Source of the DNA: JBKEDS01 sp047975545
GTDB taxonomy: Bacteria; Bacteroidota; Bacteroidia; Flavobacteriales; Flavobacteriaceae
Direction: 5' to 3'
Assembly (NCBI GenBank): GCA_047975545.1
Contig: JBKEDS010000036.1
Span: 1-52,988 of the forward strand
DNA: 52,988 nt
The translations under genes and the position numbers were made by a program. Below the pieces are notes generated by a model. The model did no database searches. It was not told the DNA's origin and saw only the letters and a program-made list of their open reading frames with translations. Of this stretch, positions 1 to 7,643 are shown piece after piece. Each line of letters begins with the position of its first letter. The first letter of the stretch is position 1.

Positions 1-9
1 ATAAGCAAT

Positions 10-42
10 AACGGTTTAAGTGCAAACTTGAACCGTTTTTTT
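10..42 (+). terminator. intrinsic terminator of a transcript entering from the left
   Basis: An 11-bp stem (AACGGTTTAAG paired with CTTGAACCGTT) closes a TGCAAA loop and is followed by seven T. It would end a plus-strand transcript that begins outside the window. Seen directly; which gene it serves is unknown. Confidence 0.7.
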
Positions 43-249
43 ATTGAAGTATATTACTTGCCGAAAAGCAGTAGCTAAAAATCCCAACTGGCCGATAAGG
101 CAAAAAAACGAGGTGTATTTGTTTGCAAGGGCTTGTCGAAGCGGGCGGGGTGTTTTTAACGAAATATAAGCGCAAAATAACGAAAGAACCCGTTTTGTTT
201 GTGGAGCCTTTGCTGTAAAAACAAAAAAGCATCCCAATTTTTACCGAGG

Positions 250-502
250 TAAAAAAAGGAAAGCTTTCCATTGGTGCGAACTGAATTTACTCCAGTTTCC
301 CACTACTTATTACCCCAACATTGCTGTTAGGGTAAACAACACAACTTCTTTATAATGCCAAAAAAACTAATTCCTTAGAACTTTAAGGCCACCTAAATGG
401 TTTGGACAAAATCCGAACCGTATGCTTTTAAGCCATACAAAAACCTTTTTGCAACAGTTGCGGATTTTATATGGGTTCCACAACGTTTAGCATAGCTTTC
501 GA
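250..502 (-). ncRNA. candidate structured non-coding RNA, family not identified
   Basis: No protein gene fits here, but the minus strand reads like an independent RNA gene. A good Bacteroidota promoter lies at 508-540. At least five hairpins follow: 420-438, 399-419, 373-388, 311-334 (9-bp stem) and 274-303. The end is GGAAAGCTTTCC plus seven T (251-269). An 8-bp pairing between 471-478 and 408-415 would compete with the 399-419 hairpin. I see no tmRNA, RNase P, SRP or cobalamin-riboswitch signature. A 6S-like RNA is possible, but I cannot show the rod-and-bubble fold. What is seen is promoter, hairpins and terminator; that it is a functional ncRNA is inference. Confidence 0.5.
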
Positions 503-507
503 GGGAA

Positions 508-540
508 CAAATATATAATTTGTTGGATATTAAAACAACA
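508..540 (-). promoter_or_regulatory. Bacteroidota-type promoter for the 250-502 RNA
   Basis: On the minus strand TATATTTG (508-515) matches the -7 consensus TAnnTTTG exactly. A TTG lies about 20 nt upstream, where the -33 element is expected. Predicted transcription start is near 502. Confidence 0.6.
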
Positions 541-685
541 AAAAACAAAATTATAGATGAAACTGAATAGAAATACCATGTAATTTTTCGGTTGTCACGT
601 TGAGTTCTATAAGTGGTTATGAATGAAATAATGCAATGGTTTTGCTGCTGTACTTGTACTTGTATTGGTGTATTGTACTTGGGCA

Positions 686-773
686 GGTGCGTTAGCGATT
701 GCAGTGGAATTCCTTTTGCGAGGGCAGCGAGTAAAAGATTGTAACGGAAAGCGCGACCCGATAGGGTAACGCC
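686..773 (-). repeat. dispersed GGCGTT...TAACGCA repeat, copy A
   Basis: On the minus strand this shares GGCGTTACCC, CGGGTCGCGCTTTCCG and CAATCGCTAACGCA with copies near 34790 and 48507. The ends GGCGTT and AACGCA are nearly complementary, so the element can fold. It is intergenic, downstream of leuB. Confidence 0.6.
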
Positions 774-781
774 ATAATTAA

Positions 782-814
782 AAAAAGAAAAAGCGCATGG
801 TTAAATGCGCTTTT
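782..814 (-). terminator. intrinsic terminator of leuAB
   Basis: A 10-bp inverted repeat (AAAAGCGCAT with ATGCGCTTTT, loop 799-804) is followed on the minus strand by a T-rich tract (TTTTTCTTTTTT). It lies 45 nt after the leuB stop codon. Confidence 0.75.
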
Positions 815-858
815 AAAGGGACAACCTAAAATATGTTTTTGGTGACTAACTCAAATAA

Positions 859-1977
859 TTATATAATGGTAGATTGCCCCAGGTGTATGTTGGTAAAGTT
901 TAGGTTGGTTTCGTCGGGATTGTTAATAAAATCCTCGATAAAGTCGCCAACTTTGGTGGTTGTTATGTGGTCGTACTTGGTGTTTAGGTCGGGGGTGGTT
1001 ATGTGTAGTTTTAACGATTTGTTTACGCCCTCGCGTACCAAATCGGCTTCGTCGTCCAGCCCGAAATGTTCCAATAGCATGGCGGCCGATAAAATGGAGG
1101 CTATCGGGTTGGCTATACCTTTGTTGGCGGCCTTGGTGTAGGCACCGTGGATGGGTTCGAACATAACGTGCTTGTTGCCAATGGATGCCGAGGCGAGCAG
1201 CCCTATGGAACCTACGATAACGCTGGCTTCTTCCGATAGGATGTCGCCAAACATGTTTTCGGTTAAAATAACGTCGTACTGCTTGGGCTTTATTATAAGC
1301 TCCATGGCGGCGTTATCGATAAATTGGTAATTCAGTTCTACATTGGCGTATTGCGGGGCTATTTCCTGTACCACTCGGCGCCACAGGCGCGAGCTTTCCA
1401 ACACGTTTGCCTTGTCGACCAAGGTTAATTTTCGTTTTCTGGATTGTGCCGCCTTAAATGCCGAATGGGTTATGCGTTCGATTTCGTAGCGGTTATATTC
1501 GCAAATATCGGTGGCTTTTGTGCCGTCGGCCGACAGTGTTTTTTCGCCAAAATAAATGCCGCCGGTAAGCTCGCGGTAAATAAGAATATTGGTATCCTTA
1601 ATTTCCTTGCGCTTTAGGGACGATTTTGCCAATAAGTCGTCGTAAGCAATTACGGGGCGTATATTGGTGTGCAAATCTAAGGTTTTTCGCAGTTTTAATA
1701 AACCTTGCTCGGGACGTATTTTGGCATTGGGGTCTATGTCGTAGGCCGTAGCGCCAATGGCACCAAACAAAATGGCATCGGCTTTTTTGCAAATGGCCAC
1801 GGTTTCCTCGGGCAACGGATTGCCTGTTTTTTTTATGGCACTGTCGCCAACGGGGGCTTCCTTAATAGTAAACACATGGTTAAACTCCAAAGCTATTGCC
1901 TTTAAAACCTTAACGGCCTGTGCGGTAACTTCGGGGCCTATACCATCCCCGGGCAAAACGGCAATACTTAGTTTCAT
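859..1977 (-). CDS. leuB: 3-isopropylmalate dehydrogenase
   Basis: This enzyme oxidises and decarboxylates 3-isopropylmalate to 2-oxoisocaproate with NAD+, the third step of leucine synthesis in the cytoplasm. The protein has 372 residues, the usual family length. It opens with the Rossmann-like start LSIAVLPGDGIGPEV and contains the family segments ELTGGIYFGEK, LVDKANVLESSRLWR, the metal-binding LTENMFGDILSEEASV and PIHGAYTKAANKGIANP. It lies 20 nt after leuA on the same strand, so the two form an operon closed by the terminator at 782-814. The leuCD isomerase genes are not in this window. Confidence 0.95.
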   Translation of the reverse strand: MKLSIAVLPGDGIGPEVTAQAVKVLKAIALEFNHVFTIKEAPVGDSAIKKTGNPLPEETVAICKKADAILFGAIGATAYDIDPNAKIRPEQGLLKLRKTLDLHTNIRPVIAYDDLLAKSSLKRKEIKDTNILIYRELTGGIYFGEKTLSADGTKATDICEYNRYEIERITHSAFKAAQSRKRKLTLVDKANVLESSRLWRRVVQEIAPQYANVELNYQFIDNAAMELIIKPKQYDVILTENMFGDILSEEASVIVGSIGLLASASIGNKHVMFEPIHGAYTKAANKGIANPIASILSAAMLLEHFGLDDEADLVREGVNKSLKLHITTPDLNTKYDHITTTKVGDFIEDFINNPDETNLNFTNIHLGQSTII

Positions 1978-1997
1978 GCGTTAGTGTTTATTGTTTT

Positions 1998-3173
1998 TTA
2001 AGCCGAGACAATTTCCTTGTAAACCTTGCTCTGTTCTATTATTTGGTGAATATCGTTGTCTTGTACCTCCTTTTTCTTGTCGGCATAATCCAAAAAGTCC
2101 TTATAGATTTCGTCCAATTGGAGCTTGGTTAGTTCGTAGCCAATGTTTTTGGCACGGTATGCCAAGGCGGCCCTTCCGCTTCGTGCGGTTAGCACAATAG
2201 CCGACTCGGTTACGCCAACATCCTTGGGGTCTATAATTTCGTAGGTTTCACGGTTTTTTATAACCCCGTCCTGATGTATGCCCGAACTGTGCGCAAAGGC
2301 GTTGGCGCCAACAATGGCCTTGTTGGGCTGGGTATAAATGCCCATGTGGTCCGATACCAATTGGCTCATGCCGTAAAGCATTTCGGATTTTATGTTGGTA
2401 TCTAAATTTAAATAGGGGTGTTGCCTTAAAATCATAACCACTTCTTCCAAAGCGGTGTTTCCGGCACGCTCGCCAATGCCATTTATGGTGCATTCTATTT
2501 GTCTGGCACCGTTAATAACGCCTTCTATGGAGTTGGCGGTTGCCAAGCCCAAATCGTTATGGCAATGGCAGGACAAAATGGCTTTGTCTATGCCTTTTAC
2601 GTTTTCCTTTAGGTATTTAATCTTGGCGCCGTATTCGCTTGGCAAACAATAGCCCGTTGTATCGGGAATGTTTAAAACGGTTGCCCCGGCCTTGATTACG
2701 GCCTCGCAAACACGGGCCAGGTACGCATTGTCGGTACGGCCGGCATCTTCGGCGTAAAACTCAACATCTTCCACAAACGTTTTGGCATAGGCAACGGCCT
2801 TAACGGCACGCTCTATAATGGCGTCGCGGTTAGATTTAAACTTGTGCGTTATATGCGAATCCGATGTGCCAATACCGGTATGTATTCTTGCTTTTTTTGC
2901 GTATTTTAGGGCTTTGGCGGCAACTTTAATATCGTTTTCAACCGAACGGGTTAAGCCGCAAACGGTAGCGTTTTTAACTATTTTGGCAATGGCCTCGACC
3001 GATTTAAAATCGCCGGGGCTTGAAACGGGAAACCCCGCTTCTATAATATCGACGCCCAAAATATCAAGCTGCTCGGCAATAACTAATTTTTGTTCGGTAT
3101 TTAGTTTACAGCCGGGAACTTGTTCGCCATCGCGAAGGGTCGTGTCAAAAATTTGTACGTGATTGGTAGACAT
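1998..3173 (-). CDS. leuA: 2-isopropylmalate synthase, short form without regulatory domain
   Basis: This enzyme condenses 2-oxoisovalerate with acetyl-CoA, the committed step of leucine synthesis. The DRE-TIM metallolyase signature is visible: TTLRDGEQVPG near the N-terminus, LSCHCHNDLGLATANS with metal-binding histidines, and GIGERAGNTALEEVVM. The protein has 391 residues and ends soon after the linker region. Long LeuA proteins of about 520 residues carry a C-terminal leucine-binding LeuA dimer domain that is absent here, so classical allosteric inhibition may be missing (inference). It is first in the leuA-leuB operon. A palindrome at 3189-3206 just upstream is a possible operator. A homocitrate-synthase-like role is less likely given the leuB neighbour. 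Confidence 0.92.
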   Translation of the reverse strand: MSTNHVQIFDTTLRDGEQVPGCKLNTEQKLVIAEQLDILGVDIIEAGFPVSSPGDFKSVEAIAKIVKNATVCGLTRSVENDIKVAAKALKYAKKARIHTGIGTSDSHITHKFKSNRDAIIERAVKAVAYAKTFVEDVEFYAEDAGRTDNAYLARVCEAVIKAGATVLNIPDTTGYCLPSEYGAKIKYLKENVKGIDKAILSCHCHNDLGLATANSIEGVINGARQIECTINGIGERAGNTALEEVVMILRQHPYLNLDTNIKSEMLYGMSQLVSDHMGIYTQPNKAIVGANAFAHSSGIHQDGVIKNRETYEIIDPKDVGVTESAIVLTARSGRAALAYRAKNIGYELTKLQLDEIYKDFLDYADKKKEVQDNDIHQIIEQSKVYKEIVSA

Positions 3174-3188
3174 TTATTAAAATAAATT

Positions 3189-3206
3189 TTCGTATTGTAG
3201 TACGAA
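3189..3206. promoter_or_regulatory. palindrome between divergent leuA and the 3322 gene (possible operator)
   Basis: TTCGTATTGTAGTACGAA has perfect 6-nt arms around a 6-nt centre, 15 nt upstream of the leuA ATG. The position suits an operator or a leader hairpin. No regulator can be named. Confidence 0.35.
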
Positions 3207-3302
3207 TGTATATTTTGGTTCTGTAAAAGTATAATGCAGTGCATTTTTATTACGATGTTTAACTTGTTTTGAATCGATTTAATTATTTAGTAATCAATAA
3301 TT

Positions 3303-3310
3303 TAAGTTTG
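3303..3310 (+). promoter_or_regulatory. -7 promoter element of the 3322 gene
   Basis: TAAGTTTG matches TAnnTTTG exactly and ends 11 nt before the ATG, implying a very short 5' leader. No clear -33 TTG at the usual spacing. Confidence 0.5.
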
Positions 3311-3321
3311 TTTTTGTAACT

Positions 3322-4872
3322 ATGACAAAGGAACAAAAAGATAATTTGTTTGTGCTGGTAAAATCGCTTTCGAAGTCCGAAAAGCGTCAGTTTAAACTTT
3401 ATGTGGGACGTTTGGGGGTGAACGACGATTCGAAATTTTTGGCCCTTTTCAACGTACTGGACAAATTGCCCGCTTACGACGAAAGCGCTATTTTAAAAAA
3501 GGATATTGTAAAAAAGGGACAATTATCCAACTTAAAAGCGCATTTGTACAAGCAAATTTTAATTAGTTTACGGTTAAACCCTTCGCACCAAAACATACGG
3601 ATACAAATTCGGGAACAGTTGGATTTTGCTACTATTTTGTACCATAAAGGCCTGTACAAACAAAGTTTAAAAATTTTGGAAAAAGCCAAAAATATGGCCA
3701 TTAACAGCGAAGAAAAAAATGTGGCCTACGAAATTGTAGAGCTGGAAAAAATAATAGAATCGCAATACATTACCCGAAGTTTAAGCAATCGGGCGGACGA
3801 GCTTTCGGTACAGGCAAAAGAGTTGAGCCAGCAAAACGTTATGGCGAGCAAACTATCAAATTTATCGCTTCAGCTCTATGGCTTATTTTTAAAAACGGGC
3901 TACGTTAAAAGCGATAAGGAAAGCACCCGGGTTATCAAATATTTCAACGCCCGGTTGCCAAAATACGATATTAACACCTTGGGGTTTCGCGAAAAATTAT
4001 GGCTGTACAAGGCCTATTTATGGTACAGTTTTTTAACGGTCGATTTTTTGTCCTGCTACAAATATGCCAGTAAATGGGTCGATTTGTTTTACGAAAACAA
4101 AGACCAAATTGTGCTAAATCCGGTATTCTTTTTAAAAGGAAACCATTATTTGTTGGAAGCCTTGTTTTATTTACAACATTACGATAAGTTTAAGGAATCG
4201 CTGTCAAGGTTGGAAACCGTTACCCAAGAGCCGTGGTTTCCGCACGACGATAATATCGATGGATTGGTTTTCCTGTACACCTACAACAACAAATTCAACC
4301 TCCATTTTATTGAAGGCAGCTTTAAACAGGGCCTACCGTTAATCGACGAGGTTTTGGAACGCCTAAAAGATTATAACGACCGTATAGACGAGCACCATAT
4401 TATGGTGTTTTACTATAAAATGGCCAGTATGTATTTTGGTGCTGGCGAACATAAAAAGTGTATTTATTACTTGGAAAAAATAATACACAACAAATCCTTG
4501 CAAATGCGCGAGGACTTACTGTGTTTTGCCCGAATACTCAATTTGGTAGCACATTACGAAGCTGGGCTGGACTATAATTTGGATGCCCTAATACGAAGCA
4601 CCTACAAGTTTTTAATTAAAATGGAAGATTTGTACGAGGTGCAAAAGGAGTTTATTAAATTCCTGCGGGGTTTGGGCGATATTTACCCGCACGAGGTAAA
4701 AAACGAATTTAAAAAACTACACAAAAAACTAAAAACCTATGAGGACGACCCCTACCAAAGCCGCGCCTTTTTGTATTTGGATATTATTTCGTGGTTAGAA
4801 TCGAAAATTGAAAACCGCCCAATAGGCGAAATTATTAGGGGCAAGTTTAAGGAAAGTAGGAATAATAGATAG
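3322..4872 (+). CDS. conserved hypothetical helical-repeat protein
   Basis: I do not recognise a named family, although the sequence has the look of a conserved flavobacterial hypothetical protein. The 516 residues contain no signal peptide or membrane segment, so the protein is probably cytoplasmic. It is rich in Lys, Glu, Leu and Tyr, with paired-helix stretches such as ILYHKGLYKQSLKILEKAK (about residues 110-130) and YYKMASMYFGAGEHKKCIYY (about 370-390) that resemble TPR units. The N-terminal 90 residues (SLSKSEKRQFKLYVGRL onward) look like a separate small helical domain. The gene stands alone, divergent from leuA and followed by the metY riboswitch. A scaffold or protein-interaction role is plausible, but no function is shown. 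Confidence 0.8.
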   Translation: MTKEQKDNLFVLVKSLSKSEKRQFKLYVGRLGVNDDSKFLALFNVLDKLPAYDESAILKKDIVKKGQLSNLKAHLYKQILISLRLNPSHQNIRIQIREQLDFATILYHKGLYKQSLKILEKAKNMAINSEEKNVAYEIVELEKIIESQYITRSLSNRADELSVQAKELSQQNVMASKLSNLSLQLYGLFLKTGYVKSDKESTRVIKYFNARLPKYDINTLGFREKLWLYKAYLWYSFLTVDFLSCYKYASKWVDLFYENKDQIVLNPVFFLKGNHYLLEALFYLQHYDKFKESLSRLETVTQEPWFPHDDNIDGLVFLYTYNNKFNLHFIEGSFKQGLPLIDEVLERLKDYNDRIDEHHIMVFYYKMASMYFGAGEHKKCIYYLEKIIHNKSLQMREDLLCFARILNLVAHYEAGLDYNLDALIRSTYKFLIKMEDLYEVQKEFIKFLRGLGDIYPHEVKNEFKKLHKKLKTYEDDPYQSRAFLYLDIISWLESKIENRPIGEIIRGKFKESRNNR

Positions 4873-4932
4873 TGGTTTTTCTTCTTATTGGTTTAAAATT
4901 TCCAAAAAAAATAAGGATTCAAAAAAATATCC

Positions 4933-4940
4933 TATATTTG
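4933..4940 (+). promoter_or_regulatory. -7 promoter element of the metY riboswitch transcript
   Basis: TATATTTG is a perfect TAnnTTTG match about 33 nt before the riboswitch aptamer. A -33 element is not obvious. Confidence 0.55.
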
Positions 4941-4972
4941 CACCAACAAAGTTCAAAAAAAACTTATTGAAA

Positions 4973-5116
4973 TGTTATCAAGAAAGGTGGAGGGATTGGA
5001 CCCTGTGAAACCTTAGCAACCCTTAAATTCCCGTGCAAATGGGAATCCCAATTTTAAGAAGGTGCTAAATTCTACCCTTTAAACTGAAGGTTTTTCGGTT
5101 GTTTGGATAGATAACA
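4973..5116 (+). promoter_or_regulatory. SAM-I (S-box) riboswitch upstream of metY
   Basis: The conserved S-box core is visible: TTATCAAGAAAGGTGGAGGGA, GACCCTGTGAAACCTTAGCAACC, AAGGTGCTAAATTCTACC and the closing GATAGATAAC that pairs with TTATC to make P1. SAM binding would turn down metY. A hairpin just downstream (5123-5142, AAATTGCC with GGTAATTT) lacks a T tract, so the expression platform is not clear. About 120 nt separate the aptamer from the metY ATG. Confidence 0.93.
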
Positions 5117-5238
5117 AAATAAATTGCCGTTCGGTAATTTAAAATTTCTTATAACATTTTTCTAAAATAGAACATCACCAAAAATGATGTATTTGGCTTT
5201 TGATTTAAACTATTTATTAACTCAAAAAAATTAGAAAA

Positions 5239-6513
5239 ATGAGTACACAAAAATTAGCAACAAACGCACTGCATGCCGGTTACGACGCAAAATCCAATGG
5301 CGGAAACCAAGCCGTACCAATTTACCAAACCTCGTCGTACGTGTTTAACAACTCGAATCATGCGGCCAATTTATTCGGATTAAAAGAGTTGGGCTTTATC
5401 TACACCCGATTGAACAACCCCACCAACCAAATTTTGCAAGACCGTTTGGCGGCCGTCGAGGGCGGTGTGGGCGCCGTGGTATTTGCCTCGGGAACATCGG
5501 CTATTTCAACAGGTTTGCTAACCCTTTTAAAAGCAGGCGACCATATCGTGGCATCGAGCAGTTTGTACGGCGGAACGTATAATTTACTAAGCGTAACCTT
5601 GCCCCGTTTGGGCATTACCACAACATTTGTCGATGCCGACAGCCCCGATAATTTTGCCAAAGCGGTAAAAAGCAATACGCGGGCGTTTTTTGTGGAATCG
5701 CTCGGAAACCCAAAATTGGACGTATTGGATTTAAAAGCCATATCCGTTCACGCCAAAGCAGCGGGCGTACCGTTTATTGTCGACAATACGGTTGCCACCT
5801 GCGCTTTGCTAAACCCCATTGAGCATGGCGCCAATTTGGTTATCCATTCCTTAACAAAATATATTGGCGGCCAAGGCACGTCCTTGGGCGGTGCCATTAT
5901 AGACGCCGGGACTTTCGATTGGAGCAATGGCAAATTCCCCGAATTTACCGAGCCATCGGCCGGATACCACGGCTTAAAATACTACGAAGCCTTTGGGGCG
6001 GCCTCTTTCGTGTTTAAATTAATATTGGAAGGCTTGCGCGATTTGGGCGGTGCGTTAAGTCCGTTTAATGCGTTTCAAATTTTACAAGGTCTGGAAACCC
6101 TTCCCGTTCGTATTAAAAAGCACAGCGAAAACGCTCTGGAACTTGCCAAATGGTTAGAACAGCAAAGCGAAGTGGCTTGGGTAAACTACCCCGGACTGGC
6201 TTCAAGCAAATACAAAACCTTAGCCGATAAATACTTGCCAAAAGGACAAAGCGGCCTTATTACCTTTGGCGCAAAAGGCGGATACAATGCGGCCAAGGCC
6301 ATTGCCGATAATTCCAAACTATTCTCGCTCTTGGCCAATATTGGCGATACCAAATCGCTTATTATCCACCCGGCAAGTACCACGCACCAACAATTGTCCG
6401 AAACCGAACAAGCCTCGGCAGGTGTATCGGCCGATTTAATCAGGCTATCGGTAGGCCTTGAGGATTTGGACGATTTAAAAGCCGATTTAAAGGAAGCGTT
6501 TAGTAAAATTTAA
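5239..6513 (+). CDS. metY: O-acetylhomoserine sulfhydrylase (O-acetylhomoserine aminocarboxypropyltransferase)
   Basis: This PLP enzyme makes homocysteine from O-acetylhomoserine and sulfide, and some members also make cysteine from O-acetylserine. The 424 residues carry the Cys/Met-metabolism PLP fold: YTRLNNPTNQILQDRLAAVEGG, the ASGTSAISTGLLTLLKAGDHIV cofactor loop, DNTVATCALLNP and the PLP lysine in VIHSLTKYIGGQG. Length over 420 and the insert after the PLP lysine (FPEFTEPSAGYHGLKYYE) distinguish MetY from the shorter MetB/MetZ. It follows a SAM-I riboswitch, which fits control by the end product. Its acetylated substrate would come from the MetX domain of the 7644 gene. Confidence 0.93.
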   Translation: MSTQKLATNALHAGYDAKSNGGNQAVPIYQTSSYVFNNSNHAANLFGLKELGFIYTRLNNPTNQILQDRLAAVEGGVGAVVFASGTSAISTGLLTLLKAGDHIVASSSLYGGTYNLLSVTLPRLGITTTFVDADSPDNFAKAVKSNTRAFFVESLGNPKLDVLDLKAISVHAKAAGVPFIVDNTVATCALLNPIEHGANLVIHSLTKYIGGQGTSLGGAIIDAGTFDWSNGKFPEFTEPSAGYHGLKYYEAFGAASFVFKLILEGLRDLGGALSPFNAFQILQGLETLPVRIKKHSENALELAKWLEQQSEVAWVNYPGLASSKYKTLADKYLPKGQSGLITFGAKGGYNAAKAIADNSKLFSLLANIGDTKSLIIHPASTTHQQLSETEQASAGVSADLIRLSVGLEDLDDLKADLKEAFSKI

Positions 6514-6538
6514 ACCTTTTTGGTAACAATAACGGGAA

Positions 6539-6620
6539 GCGTCACTGCAAGCCTGCTTGTATGCAGACAGGGTGCGAAGCAGTCTGTGAAATAAAGGTTG
6601 CTTCGTCGCTGCGCCTCTCG
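6539..6620. repeat. dispersed GTCACTGC...GAAGCAGTCTGT hairpin repeat
   Basis: The stretch contains GAAGCAGTCTGT and, after a short spacer, the near-complementary GGTTGCTTCGTCGCTGCG. Related sequences occur at 30207-30277, at 21883-21911, at 41607-41631 and inside the MITE copies. It lies in the metY-fic gap. Confidence 0.55.
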
Positions 6621-6689
6621 TATAAACAGCCTTAAAATTTTAAAAACCATATAATATTTTGCTTATAGTTTACTTCTGTAAATATTATA

Positions 6690-6846
6690 CCAGTTCTAAT
6701 TTGAAATTACTGTGAAATAAAATGATGATTTTTTTTCTTTATATGAAGAAGAAAATTAAAGCATAGCATGCGTTACGGTTTCATTTTATTCTGAAATAGA
6801 AAGGAAAAAAGAGCGTTTTATTACGGTAATTTCAAGTTGGAAATGG
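6690..6846. repeat. 157-bp element with imperfect terminal inverted repeats (MITE-like)
   Basis: The left end (6690-6713) matches the reverse complement of the right end (6823-6846) at 19 of 24 positions, centred on TTGAAATTAC. The inside is AT-rich and non-coding. It is most likely a small non-autonomous element or a long hairpin. It takes up most of the 389-bp gap between metY and fic, together with the repeat at 6539-6620. Confidence 0.45.
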
Positions 6847-6902
6847 AATTACTGTCGTATATAACAAACAAAAGCAATACCATTGAAATTAAAACGTAGG
6901 CA

Positions 6903-7628
6903 ATGGAACTTTTAAGGATATTTCAAGAGGAAAAAGAAAGTGGTTTAAAAGGCGGCATATACCACCAAACCCAAATACAGCTTGCGTACAATACCAACAG
7001 AATTGAAGGCAGCAAGTTGTCGGAGGAGCAAACACGGTACATATACGAAACCAATACTATTTTTGTTGAAAATGAAGAAAAAACAGCAAATATTAACGAT
7101 ATTATCGAAACCCTAAACCATTTTTCATGTTTCGATTATATGTTGGAAATTGCCTTGGAGCCATTATCCGAAGCGCATATTAAAAAATTTCATTTCATCT
7201 TAAAAAACAATACAACCGATGCCAAAAAAAAATGGTTTAACATTGGGGATTATAAACTAAAACCAAATGTGGTTGGGGGAAAGGAAACGTCATTGCCTTC
7301 CGAAGTCCCTTCCGATATGGGTAAATTAATAAAAACATATAATAAGCAAAAAACGACAACTATAAACGATATTATCGATTTTCATTATCAGTTTGAAAAA
7401 ATCCATCCCTTTCAAGATGGTAATGGTCGTGTTGGTAGGCTAATTATGTTTAAGGAATGTTTGGCGCATAATATTATTCCGTTTATAATTGAAGAAAACC
7501 ATAAGTTTTTTTATTACAGGGGATTAAGCGAGTATCCTAAAATAAAAGAATATTTAATTGATACTTGCCTTTCGGCTCAAGATAGTTACAAAAGAATGGT
7601 GGATTATTTCTTCCCAAAGACAAAGTAA
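6903..7628 (+). CDS. Fic family protein (probable AMP transferase)
   Basis: Fic proteins transfer AMP, or less often another moiety, onto hydroxyl groups of target proteins. The catalytic motif HPFQDGNGRVGR (residues 168-179) is complete, with the active-site His168. The N-terminal segment TNRIEG (31-36) fits the inhibitory helix motif (S/T)xxxE(G/N), whose Glu35 would hold the enzyme autoinhibited; an N-terminal position corresponds to class II Fic. Length is 241 residues with no membrane segment. The gene is flanked by repeats and sits between metY and metX-thrA without a metabolic link, which suggests insertion into the methionine cluster (inference). No separate antitoxin gene is seen beside it. 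The target is unknown. Confidence 0.88.
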   Translation: MELLRIFQEEKESGLKGGIYHQTQIQLAYNTNRIEGSKLSEEQTRYIYETNTIFVENEEKTANINDIIETLNHFSCFDYMLEIALEPLSEAHIKKFHFILKNNTTDAKKKWFNIGDYKLKPNVVGGKETSLPSEVPSDMGKLIKTYNKQKTTTINDIIDFHYQFEKIHPFQDGNGRVGRLIMFKECLAHNIIPFIIEENHKFFYYRGLSEYPKIKEYLIDTCLSAQDSYKRMVDYFFPKTK

Positions 7629-7643
7629 ACACACACACAAATA

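Noticed and set aside
16..271. two overlapping minus-strand frames of 73 and 76 codons
   Set aside because: They have no recognisable motifs, lie downstream of the candidate RNA and overlap each other; chance frames are more likely.
3174..3321. a possible leucine leader peptide before leuA
   Set aside because: The only short frame on the minus strand (beginning MHCIILLQN) has two leucines and no terminator behind it.
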